A DNA stretch of 64,000 bases from Saccharina japonica (Eukaryota > Sar > Phaeophyceae > Laminariales > Laminariaceae). Positions 11,873-21,712 of this stretch are shown here, piece by piece. Position 1 is the first letter of the stretch. The number at the start of each line of letters is the position of its first letter. The notes below the pieces were generated by a model that made no database searches, was not told where the DNA came from, and saw only the letters and a program-made list of their open reading frames with translations. The DNA lies in contig MEHQ01002595.1 in NCBI GenBank assembly GCA_008828725.1, positions 62,001 through 126,000 on the forward strand, written 5' to 3'. The position numbers and the translations under genes were made by a program.

Positions 11873-13615
11873 CAGCTCACAACAGAGTGGAATAATGTTC
11901 TCAGTTCTGAACAAAACGAGTATGATACGTACGTACGTACAGCAGTCAACATATATATGCTGACGGCGGCAATTATTTCCTATTTTCATGTTTTGTTCCG
12001 TGGCTGACGCTAAGCTTCGTCCTTGACCGAGGCGCTCGCAAGCGTGTGTCGAGGAGTACAGGATAGACCGCACTCCTGCTCGTTGTTGGTGCTTGGAACT
12101 TGCTGATTCCGCAGCTTGCTGCTTCTACGCGGCCTCAAGTGTCGGCCGGCGATCGCTGGCGCAGAGCACACAGACACAGGCAGAGCACACGACCAGCACA
12201 GATACCTGAGGCAGTTTAAACGCTGCTTATGTTATGCGAACAATAATGAGCAGTAAAGGGCAGGTGTCCAGACCGCTCGCTCTGATAGCTTAGCTGCTGC
12301 ATCGCACATACCGCTCTGTCCCGAAATATAAGAACGTTTTAATATAGTTGCGTATTAATTTCAATACATTTGTTATATTTCGGGGCGGAGTGGTACCAAG
12401 AAGAGCGTGGCAAGAAGCACTGCCCTTGCCTTGCATTCTTGAAGGATCTTGGGTGTCGTTAGGCATTACTTGTGCACGGGACAACATATATATATGGGTC
12501 TGACGAACACTACAGCAACACGTAGCAAAAAAACAATCGTGCACGCTGGGGTGACAATTATTGTACACCCAGATTGTTATTATATAGGTTTTACTGTGTA
12601 CTCGTACGAGTGCACCAAAAGAACTGTACTGCTGCTGTGTGCTCGTAGTAAGTGTACCGAGAATCCTGATCCTACGACCGATACGTGGGACGACGGTTCG
12701 CGCTTCACACTCAAGATTTACGGTTCGCGCTTCGCGCTCTCGGCTCTCGGCGGCTCCGGCGAAGAGCTAATTATATGTATTTCTGCATCTTGTGGGTGGG
12801 AGCACGGTGCTGAATGGGATCAGATCCGGGTACGAAAACTTTCACCCAGCTGGGTGGACGGATTTGTTTCGCTGCAAGAAAAAATGTTGAAAGTACGAAC
12901 GACCACACAGCTATTATTATAGTCGTCGTAGTGTGGGTGCCATGCTGTCGACCCAACAGTAGTACACAATGAGATACAGGTATCTTGTGACCTTGGGGAA
13001 GGGGGAGGGTGTGGGTGTTGTCTTCCCACATTGAACCCGTTCTTTCTACCCAACCACAGCATCAGTACACCCAGTGTCTGTCCTGATTCCTAATCCAAGA
13101 GAGATACAAATTATGTGATCACATACTGCTGTGAAACAGAGAAAAACCAAAACAAAATACACGCAAATTATTGTGTAAAGCAAGTGAGATACTAACGTAC
13201 CGGGTACGAGAACACAACGACACGAGCCGAACCGAAAAATAAGAACAAAAACACAAACAAAAAACGAATGATGAAATGCAACATAATACAAATGACGCAG
13301 GGAGACAGAAGCGCCCCTACAACAGTAAAAGGAAAGCACACGTACCCAAGAGGAACAGATATATAACTGAGATGCACGGACGGAGCAACACGAAGAAGAG
13401 GAAGGCACCGGCATAGGGCGGTAACAAAAAAGGGAGAAACACGGCAAAAAGCAAGAAAGAATACACTACACTACCGGCCCACTAATAAGAAAGTGCCCCA
13501 CAAGAAACTCAGCCTAAACATTACGGGGAAAATAAGAAAGTCGACAGCTATTATACTGAAGTTAGTGTGCGACACACCCCTTTCTCAAATAAGAACGTCA
13601 GCCTAAGCCCGATTT

Positions 13616-13832
13616 GAAGAATGATAGAATGTGAGTTTTGTACGTACGAAAGAAGTTTGGCCAATCAGATGAATGCAGAAATACATGGTAGTATGAATCG
13701 TAGCCCGTGATATACACCTGGTCCAGTTCGTAGCGGTGACCTGCACGTGATAGCGCAGTGCAGCAGAGTCAGAGCTACGGGTCCAAGGTGTGATACAGAC
13801 TAGTTTTGAGTTCCCACCAACCCACCCGTGCT
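13616..13832 (+). repeat. DIRS split direct repeat A1
   Basis: Aligns with 19463-19676 with few differences (a 3-base GTA step and scattered changes). It ends immediately before the first ATG of the element at 13833. Confidence 0.9.
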
Positions 13833-15200
13833 ATGTCCGACGAGAGCAAGTCGCCGGAGGCTGAGGTTTTTCGGGTTGCTGCTGCGCAAGACGTCCAGGC
13901 GGCTTTGGCTGCTGCGCAAACTCGGGCAGAAGAAAATGCGCTCGCTGCTGTAGCTGCAGTGCAGGCCCAGGTGGACGCACGCCGTGTGGAGGATGCAAAT
14001 GCTGTGCAAGCCGAGGCCGAGGCTCGACAGGCAACAGCCGAGGCCGAGGCTCGACAGGCCACGGCTGCTGCTGCTGCCGGTGCTGCTGCGGCTGCTACTG
14101 CTGCTGCCGCTGTTCCGCCACCGCCGCAGGCGGCCGCGGGGGGATGCAACTCCTGCTGAGATCCTGATTTGGCAAAATCAGGTGGCATCCGAGTTCTCCC
14201 GCATCGACAGCGAGGTACACAACATGAAATCGGTGCTGGATAACGTGCTCGTATCTATGGGCGGCATTCGGGACGCGGTTGCTGGCGGTGCGACGAAGAC
14301 CGCTCACGTCGAGGTCCTCCTCCAGCAAATGATGGAAAACTTCGGCGACCGCGAACCGGCCTCGCGGCAAGGTGGGGACGCGAGAGAGCGTCACGTCCAA
14401 AAGTCACAGCTGACGGATGACACCGCATTGTGGAAGAAGATGCCTTCCAGGAAGCATTGGGTGCTCAGGGGGCGCCTGCCCCCGAATATCGGCGAGTCGG
14501 CAGCCGATCTTCAGTCGTTTGTGGGCGTGGCCGTCAAGGTCACAGCGGAAGTGGGCGCTCAGCTACGTGCGATCAGCGACTTTGACGTGGCCGCGTATGG
14601 GCCTCGCGCGGAAGGGGCTGTCGACCATCTGCTCATGGTCGCTGACCGTCTTGACGTCTTGCGCCAGGCTCTTATGTCAGTGCTTGCCGTTGGAATCTCG
14701 GATGCCGTCGCCGGTGACCGTGCTTGCGTTTCCCGGCTTGCACCCATCGACGCATCGTTCGCGTCTGCTGCGGCCGACCTGCGCCGCCACACACTCAACA
14801 ACATCATTATGCTCTCCGGGTCCGCGGCGAGGGCCGTTATGAGCGAAATGGTGAATGACGACCTCCGCCTGTGGGTCAACGACCTCATGAGATTCGCCCA
14901 GCAAGTTCGTCCAGCGACCGTGCCTCCTGCGTATGACGCCGTATTCGACGCACCGCCTGTGCCTGCCTTTTCTCGTACTCGCGCATTCTGCACGAGCGGG
15001 GGCGACGTTCTAAAGCTTGTGGAAGGTATGCAGGCCCCGCGCGACAGCCGGGACGGGGCATCCAAGCGGAACCATAGCCCCAGCCCCGCCCCGGCCAGGA
15101 CGGGTACCGCAAGGAAGAAGAGCTCCGCCGTGTGCCGGCTGAATCTGACGGGAAAACGCCATTTTTCCAACTGCAAGTTCGTGCACGCTTCTCCCTCGGT
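13833..15200 (+). pseudogene. DIRS gag-like region
   Basis: Begins MSDESKSPEAEVFRV, followed by an Ala/Glu/Gln-rich coiled-coil-like segment to about 14135. A frame change in the G-run at about 14138-14144 moves reading to the main frame, where a helical capsid-like segment (about 14160-15040) ends near a Cys/His motif CRLNLTGKRHFSNC at about 15132, similar in placement to the zinc knuckle of DIRS gag proteins. The G-run may be a real mutation or a sequencing indel. Confidence 0.6.
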
Positions 15201-16039
15201 CGACTCCACCTCTCCTGTCGCTCTCCGCGACGGGGGTAGCTCGGCGGCGCCGGCTGGGGGGTCGCGGGGCAGTTCCGCGGCGCAGGCTGGTGGGTCGCGG
15301 GCCATAGTTCTGCGCCAGGACGGTGGTCGCGGGGAGGGCGGGAGTGGGGGCGGCACTGGTTCTGGACGAGGACACGGGCCCTTCCTGTCGGTTGGGCCAA
15401 CACCGGGGGGGGCGGCTGCTGTGCAGGCCGTTGGAGCGGCGGCCGCGCTGGCCGTTGGTGGAGCGGCTACGAAGCCGGACGCCAGCGGTGGGGCGGGGGA
15501 TCGGCCGGTCGCCCGCGGTGGAGCTGGGGGGTTGCGTGGGCGCGCGTTAGGAGCTCTGGTTGGCGATGGCGGCGTTGGACGTGATCGAATTGCTGTGGCT
15601 CCGGGTTCGATCTCCTTCGGGGAGAAAGGTACGGGGGTTGGTGTGCTTGCGAATTGTTTGCCTGTTGACACGGTGTGCGTGAGAAGTGCGGTCGATGATG
15701 GGCGTTCGGGTGATTTGCGACTCAATACGGTGGCTGAGTGGCTTGCCGCGCGGGAGGTTGTGGTGCAGGCAGAGTCCGCGCGGGGTTCAGCGAGCCTCGA
15801 TCGTGTTGCTTCAATAAGCTCATCCCTCCTGCGTCAATGCGAGGGCAGTGTTGCCCTGTTCATGTCCACGATCGGCTCTCCGTTGTTTTCTCCGCATATT
15901 CATGTTGACACCGTACAGCACTGGTTTGGTGACATCAAGCAATTTCCCTCTATTTCTCTGTTGCTTCGCGTGTTGGCGCCGGGCGCGCCGGTGGGTGTTG
16001 CGCAAGGGGGTGATTTGATCACAGAATTAGCTTATGGCA

Positions 16040-17163
16040 ACCACTCCGACGTAGCGACGCACGCTTCTGATATTCACCAAAAGATTTGCGCGGACGTTAT
16101 GCACGGGCGGGCTCTGGTTTTTGATTTGCGATTCGCCACCGAGATTACGGGTCTTCGCATTTCACCGATGAGCGTCGTTCTCGAGCCCAAATTTAGGATT
16201 ATTCACGATCTTACGTTTGCTCGGGCGGGTGACCGAACCAGCGTTAACGGTGACACCGACTTTGATTCTGCACCACCGTGCGAGCTCGGTCACGTGCTCC
16301 GTGAGGTTTTGTTACGGGTGCTGTTTTTGCGACAGAAGCACGGTAGCAGCGCTCGAATTCTCCTGTGCCGTGTGGACGTCAAAGATGCTTTCCGGCAAGT
16401 TCCGATTGACCCGGCAGGCGCGCCGACTTTCGGATACGTGTTCGGTGATCATGTTTTCGTGGATTTGCGATTGCAGTTTGGTTGGCGTAACAGCCCTGGG
16501 TTTTGGGGGCTGATGGCATCTGCGCTAGAACATGCTCACACCCACTCTACGTTTCAGGGCGCAAACGCGTCCCAAAAAGGGGCTGCCGCCGTGGCGCACG
16601 TCGAACTCTTCCCGCCGCGTGGGGTTCGTGTGGTTGCTATCCCGGGTGACTGTGGGTCCGTCCCTGGTTCAGGGGGTACCACGGGGAGCATTTTTTTTGT
16701 GAGGTACTACGTAGACGATGGCATTCTCGTCGAGGTGCAATGGTGGCCGGACGGCCGCCGTTGTTTGCGCGCTGTACAGTCGCTGGCGTCGGACCATTTT
16801 CGCCTGTTGGGCGAACGTGGTGTCTCCGATCCACCCCTCTTGTCAGCAAAAAAAATAACTAACTGGGACACACAGCTAGAGGTGTTGGGTTGGATTATTG
16901 ACACTGAGGCGCTTACGGTCACGTTGCCGTCCCATAAGCGTCTCAAGTTGCGCACCGTACTTGCGGAGTGGCCCCAGTCTCGTACATCTGCTTCGGCGAA
17001 GCAGGTGTCGCAGCTGGTGGGTTTTCTCATGCATGTTTCATTTGCTGTGCGTCCGGGGGGGTTCTTTGTGAACCGCTTGTTGGCTTCGGTCGGTATGCCA
17101 CGTATCGCCGCCGGAGCTGACTTCGCTGGTCGTATGGCCAATCCAGGGCGACGTCTCGCCTGG
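16040..17163 (+). CDS. DIRS reverse transcriptase domain
   Basis: Typical order of RT blocks: FRIIHDLTF (about 16192), CRVDVKDAFRQVPID (about 16369), LQFGWRNSPGFWG, and the catalytic YVDD at 16708-16719, then LEVLGWIIDT and a thumb-like KQVSQLVGFLMHV. Both catalytic aspartates of YVDD are present, as is the first Asp in VDVKDAF. The frame is open from 13984 to 17457, but sense reading leaves it near 17165. Confidence 0.88.
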
Positions 17164-17164
17164 G

Positions 17165-18015
17165 ACCCGAGTTCCACGCGGACCTCGAGTTTTGGCGGTG
17201 GTTTGTCGGGGAAGGATTGGACGCTCGTGGAGGTACTTTTTCGGCTCCGATGTATCATTTGCTTGAGCGCAACCCTCGACGTACTTTGTTTTCGGACGCG
17301 TCCAAAACCGCTGTCGGGGGGTTTTGCCTTGAGACTGGTGTATATTGGCGATACGAGCTTGACGCTGGGGAACGGTCTCGATTCTGCGGATCGAGTAAGT
17401 CCGTTGCAGCCGAGAACGATATATCAATTAACGTTCTCGAACTGCTTGGCATGGTAGTATCTGCTTGGGTCCTGGTGTCTCCGTGCGCCGAACGCCCTTC
17501 CGCGATGGGGGACTGTGTGCTGTTGCGCGGCGACAACGAAGCAGCCATTCAGTGGTGCTGGTGTCTCCGTGCGCCGAACGCCCTTCCGCGATGGGGGACT
17601 GTGTGCTGTTGCGCGGCGACAACGAAGCAGCCATTCAGTGGGTGCGGCGTTGTCGAGGGGGAAAGGAGCCGAGATCGGGCGCGCTGAAGCGCCTCCTTGG
17701 TGTGCTTGAATTGTCCTCTGGTTGGCACTTTGACGCAAAACACGTACGTGGAATATTTAACGTGGCCGCTGATGGTATCTCTCGCTGGGATCGCGATTTG
17801 GGTGCGGCGTTGTCGAGGGGGAAAGGAGCCGAGATCGGGCGCGCTGATGCGCCTCCTTGGTGTGCTTGAATTGTCCTCTGGTTGGCACTTTGACGCAAAA
17901 CACGTACGTGGAATATTTAACGTGGCCGCTGATGGTATCTCTCGCTGGGATCGCGATTCCGTCCTTGTTAATTTGCGTGACGTTCGCCCCGACATTTCAT
18001 GGCAGGAGCAGGACC
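17165..18015 (+). pseudogene. DIRS RNase H domain, disrupted by two tandem duplications
   Basis: After a frame change at about 17165 the reading is EFHADLEFWRWF, then LFSDASKTAVGGFC (Asp), ISINVLELLGM (Glu), VLLRGDNEAAIQW (Asp), which fit the RNase H active-site set, and HVRGIFNVAADGISRW at the end. An 86-bp tandem duplication (17473-17558 and 17559-17644) and a 160-bp one (17641-17800 and 17801-17960) interrupt it. Neither is a multiple of three, but their sum (246) is, so downstream reading returns to the same frame. Confidence 0.78.
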
Positions 18016-18029
18016 TGGGGGGCGCGGGA

Positions 18030-19167
18030 ACATCCCTATGTACTTCGGTGTTGGCCTCGAACTCATGCGAAACGCCATTGCGCCCTCGTCTGAACGCACT
18101 TATCAGGGGCATTTTGGCGCATGGGTAGACTTTCGGGTACGTTGTGGGATGCCTGAATTTCTCGAGCGTTGCAGAGACCGCATGACCAACGTATGGCATT
18201 TGTTCGAGTACGTAGCGTACGCATTTGCGACCAAGAAATTGCGGTCGGCTACTATTCAGAGCCATTTGTCAGCAATCAAGTTTTTCCATCGTATCTCGCG
18301 AGGGTTCGAGCTTGACACCACTCATCCCGTGTTGGAAAACGCCCTTAAAGGAGCAGCTCGTTCGCTTCAAATGCCGACGCCGGCAACCAAGCTACCGTGC
18401 GTCGGCCCGTTTCGTGGAAAATGTTGATTGCAGGCGAGAAGCTGATTTCTACGGAGCAGACCGGGGGTCGTGTTTTGTGGCTTGCCCTGTGTGCCTCGTT
18501 CTGCTTTCTGACTCGCGCGTCCGAAATGTTTGCGGAAACCCAATCACGTGTTCACGAGACTTATTGTTTACGGCGGGCCGATGTAGCATTCTTTCGCGGA
18601 AATTTTCAGCTGATTGCGGCGCAGTGGTCGACTGCCGATCGAGTTGAAGTTAGGTTTCGTGGGTCAAAGGGGGACCAATTGCGGAAAGGGGCGGTCTTGA
18701 CGCGGGTACGTGTGGGTCAGGCGAGGCGTGTGGGCGAGGGTGGTGGGGCTGTCGATCTCATGATCGAATTGATGTCTTGTCACTTGATCCTTCCCTCGTA
18801 GGCCCCCTTGGTTGCGTTTGGCGTTGGTAATGGCAGATGGTCCATGTGGACACAGCAGCAAGCGACGACAGCCTTGCGGAAAGTGGTTGCGTTGGCGGGA
18901 GTGCGTGCGAAGGAGTACGCCCTGCACTCCCTGAGGATTGGAGGCGCAACGCCTTTGTCGGCGGGGGGTGCGACACCAGAGGTGTTGCAGCGTGAAGGAC
19001 GATGGGCGCCCGATGCGTACAAGGCGTATGTTCGCAGTCACGGAGAGGACGCTAGTTGGGTAGCAGAGGTTATGGCCCAGGAAGGAATTAGTGGTGGGAT
19101 TCAGCCGGGGCAGGGCACAGAGTGGGGGCAAGTTAACCCACCTTTAGATCTGAATAGGCAGACTTGA
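18030..19167 (+). pseudogene. DIRS tyrosine recombinase, two frame changes and a stop
   Basis: The core-binding part reads SSERTYQGHFGAWVDF and SATIQSHLSAIKFFHR. After a frame change near 18400 comes CFLTRASEMF with the first catalytic Arg (18514). A single in-frame TAG at 18799 follows, then HSLRIGGAT (His 18925, Arg 18934) and GRWAPDAYKAYVR, with the nucleophilic Tyr probably at 19027. All catalytic residues of the family can be found, so decay looks recent. Confidence 0.85.
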
Positions 19168-19274
19168 AAGTACGAAGAAATGTGTTATCACATGCGTTCC
19201 CTATCATATGGCAAGTAGGGGGGGGGGGAGTAAGAGGGCATTCGTAAATCGGGTAAACTCCATATTGTGTTGGA

Positions 19275-19448
19275 GGCTGGCGGCAAGAGCTAGATGTCGC
19301 CAGTTGAGTTGGGAGTTAACTCGAGTATACGGATGTTAGCGTGGGGTTTGCCGCTGGAGCAGCCCCGGGGGTCTTCCCCTCTCCACCCCCCTTCTCCGGG
19401 CGGGGGGTAGCGCATTAATATAATACAACTTCGAAAGCAAAGTGCAAA
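19275..19448 (+). repeat. DIRS split direct repeat B1
   Basis: This 174-bp repeat matches B2 at 20204-20377 almost exactly, including GCAGCCCCGGGGGTCTTCCC. A 14-base spacer separates it from A2. Confidence 0.9.
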
Positions 19449-19462
19449 GCAGAATATTCTCG

Positions 19463-19676
19463 GAAGAATGAGAGAATGTGAGTTTTGTACGTACGAAAGA
19501 AGTTTGGCCAATCAGATGAATGCAGAAATACATGGTATGAATCGTAGCCCGTGATATACACCTGGTCCAGTTCGTAGCGGTGACCTGCACGTGATAGCGC
19601 AGTGCAGCAGAGTCAGAGCTACGGGTCCAAGGTGTGATACAGACTAGTTTTGAGTTCCCACCCACCCGCCCGTGCT
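19463..19676 (+). repeat. DIRS split direct repeat A2
   Basis: Second copy of A1. The B1-A2 junction stands where a circular intermediate would be joined in PAT/Ngaro models. Confidence 0.9.
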
Positions 19677-20203
19677 TTTGAGGGAGTCAGTGGAAGGGGG
19701 TTTGAATGGTCGCAGCAACGTTGCGTTGGTTTGTTGCTGTTCGTTAGACGTACCCGTTTGTTTGATTTTTCGCTGATGGTGCGACCGGGTGTCGTAGATT
19801 GCGCAAGTTGCGGTGGGGGCTAGCCGCAGTGGTGTTTTGTTTGATGCAAGGGGTTTTGCTTTTATCATAATAATATATGCGTTATCCCCTTGGTGGGAGG
19901 GCGGAGGCGTTTGAGGCACGTCCGAATGTATACTATTATGATAGGTAACAAGTAAACGAGTGTTATTATGCATCTGCTCGGATTTTGTGCGCAATCTGAA
20001 AGGTTTTGTAAAGAGGGAGTTATTATCCGTATAGTCTAGACATTAAAGTACATATTTTTAATGTACGCGTTTCGTTTGTACGTGCATTATGCATACTGGT
20101 ACGTGTGTACTTCTACATACATACATGCACATAGCTCGTAGGTCATGAGGTGGTGTCCTTGTGTTTCTTTTTCGAGTTGTAACAAATTTTCGGTTGGCTG
20201 GCC

Positions 20204-20377
20204 GGCTGGCGGCAAGAACTAGATGTCGCCAGTTGGGTTGGGAGTTAACTCGAGTATACGGATGTTAGCGTGGGGTTTGCCGCTGGAGCAGCCCCGGGGG
20301 TCTTCCCCTCTCCACCCCCCTTCTCCGGGCGGGGGGTAGCGCATTAATATAATACAACTTCGAAAGCAAAGTGCAAA
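20204..20377 (+). repeat. DIRS split direct repeat B2 (right end)
   Basis: Matches B1 to the terminal GTGCAAA, then diverges, which defines the right end of the element. Confidence 0.9.
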
Positions 20378-20824
20378 ATGGGAATTTGCATTTATGAGCG
20401 AGGTACCTCGCCCATAAACTCAGATTTTCTGAGGTCTTCGATATCTTGAGACTGCCGATGCCGATTCCATTTATTTTTGTCATCGACGGGTGTCATAACT
20501 GACAATAGTTTACAGTGAAAAAATGACTGTAAGGGAAGTACATCTCTTACATTTCCAAAACGAATATTTTCGATTTTCATTCCCATCGGAAAGGCTATTC
20601 TCAATCAGGAAAATCGGCTGTTACATTGTACTCTTGTTCGCTTATTGCCTTCAGTGGTGCACTCTAAAACTCAATGATTCTTCAATAATAGTGCCGGTAT
20701 CGGCATTATTGAATAATCCCAAATCGTGAATAATGCCGAATCGGCACTATTCACGAATAATGCCTGTGCCCGCTATAATGCCGGTATCGAGGCCTGGCAC
20801 ACACCGGCATTATAGAGGGACCAC

Positions 20825-21593
20825 TACTACTGTACATATATACACCGCCTGCGTCGAGATTGCCCGCAGAGTATCCGCCGCCGTGGAGGTAAGGTGCATG
20901 CTCGATATCCTGGACTCCGCACGCCTTGGTTCGTTTCTGTCGCTGCAAATAAACGTTCAACTACATCCTAATATGGGCTATGAGCCTCCTCCAGTAGTAA
21001 TAAGAGTCGTAACTCAGATGCGAGGTCACACAGCAGACCCTCCTCCCCCCTCCCCACACTACGGTTCATGCTTCGATTTTTATCGCAAGAGGACTTCAAC
21101 TCTTTCTTCCCTCGTCAATCCGGGACACCAAACACCTGGAACCAGGCACCAGGCACGAGGTGGTTACAAAAATCTGGTCCGACGCTTGTTGCAAGCAAGA
21201 TTCGGATTTACAAAAATATTTGTCACGGTTTTTGTGTGTTTTCGATTATTAATAATAGTTTTCTTTGAGCTTTCGACGTGCGGGGTGCGGGGGCAGGGTA
21301 GGCGGCGAATTGTCCGTTCAGCGCTCCGCGTCTCTTTTTGAGAGGTTTTACTGCTGTTTTCAGCGAAGCGAACCACCATCGAGGGAGCGAAAAACATAAT
21401 CACAGCTACGGGGAGAGTGCAGAGGTGCCAGTACCCGTCCAGCAGAGGGCTGTTTCTCTGTGGTCACCTTGTCTGTGCTGAGCTGATGTGAATCGGGATT
21501 GCCAACCTACAGGCGCATCCGTGCGAAATAGGCCGCATTTCTCTGTCCCGCCCGCCCAGTCTTCCAATCAATAAATCAACCAGCCAACCAATC
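20825..21593 (+). promoter_or_regulatory. Upstream region of copy B
   Basis: Between the transposon end and the ATG. The segment from about 21415 resembles the C region upstream of 36747 (GTACCCGTCCAGC versus CACCCGTCCAGC at about equal distance from the ATG), so it is probably 5' UTR and promoter. I see no clear TATA box. Copy B therefore has a transposon end within about 770 bp of its start codon. Confidence 0.4.
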
Positions 21594-21712
21594 ATGAGAG
21601 CCGAGGCCGACAACACCAACACAAATGCGACAATCACGATACCTAAGCCTCACAGGAGCTGTGACCGCTGTGGGCTCAAAAAGAGGAAATGCGACGGCGA
21701 GAACCCATGCAG
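21594..21712 (+). CDS. Copy B exon 1: first half of the Zn(2)Cys(6) cluster
   Basis: The ATG at 21594 opens a 39-codon exon ending SCDRCGLKKRKCDGENPC plus two bases (phase 2) before GTGTGT. It supplies cysteines 1-4 and the basic helix residues KKRK that contact DNA in this family. The same exon in C and D starts MGGEGD or MRGEGD, so the N-terminus is variable and the cluster fixed. The start was chosen because it is the first ATG in the open stretch and its position matches C and D. Confidence 0.85.

Larger units (their letters stand above)
13616..20377 (+). mobile_element. DIRS-order retrotransposon with split direct repeats (PAT/Ngaro layout)
   Basis: The order A1 (13616-13832), coding region, B1 (19275-19448), A2 (19463-19676), B2 (20204-20377) is the split direct repeat pattern of PAT- and Ngaro-type elements, which use a tyrosine recombinase instead of an integrase. 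Reverse transcriptase, RNase H and tyrosine recombinase are in the expected order. The copy is dead as read: frame changes near 14140, 17165, 18025 and 18400, two tandem duplications (17473-17644 and 17641-17960), and a TAG at 18799. No target duplication is expected or seen. It sits inside the GTGGTCCC element. Confidence 0.88.
10724..20824. mobile_element. DNA transposon with GTGGTCCC ends, host of the DIRS insert
   Basis: The left end GTGGTCCCTCTATAATGCCG is matched in inverse at 20805-20824, and TA lies outside each end (10722-10723 and 20825-20826). Both ends are followed by clusters of the word ATAATGCCGG in both orientations (about 10735-10885 and 20690-20815). Without the retroelement it would be about 3.3 kb. 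A TA duplication suggests the Tc1/mariner (IS630) side, but the subterminal word arrays are more like CACTA or Mutator elements, so superfamily is left open. Confidence 0.65.

Noticed and set aside
14559..15725. A 388-codon minus-strand frame over the DIRS gag region
   Set aside because: GC-rich antisense shadow of the + strand gag/pol frame; its Pro/Arg-rich composition has no recognisable domain.
13984..17457. A single intact 1157-codon polyprotein
   Set aside because: The first 50 and last 90 codons are out of register with the gag start and RNase H; the frame is long but the protein sense changes frame near 14140 and 17165.
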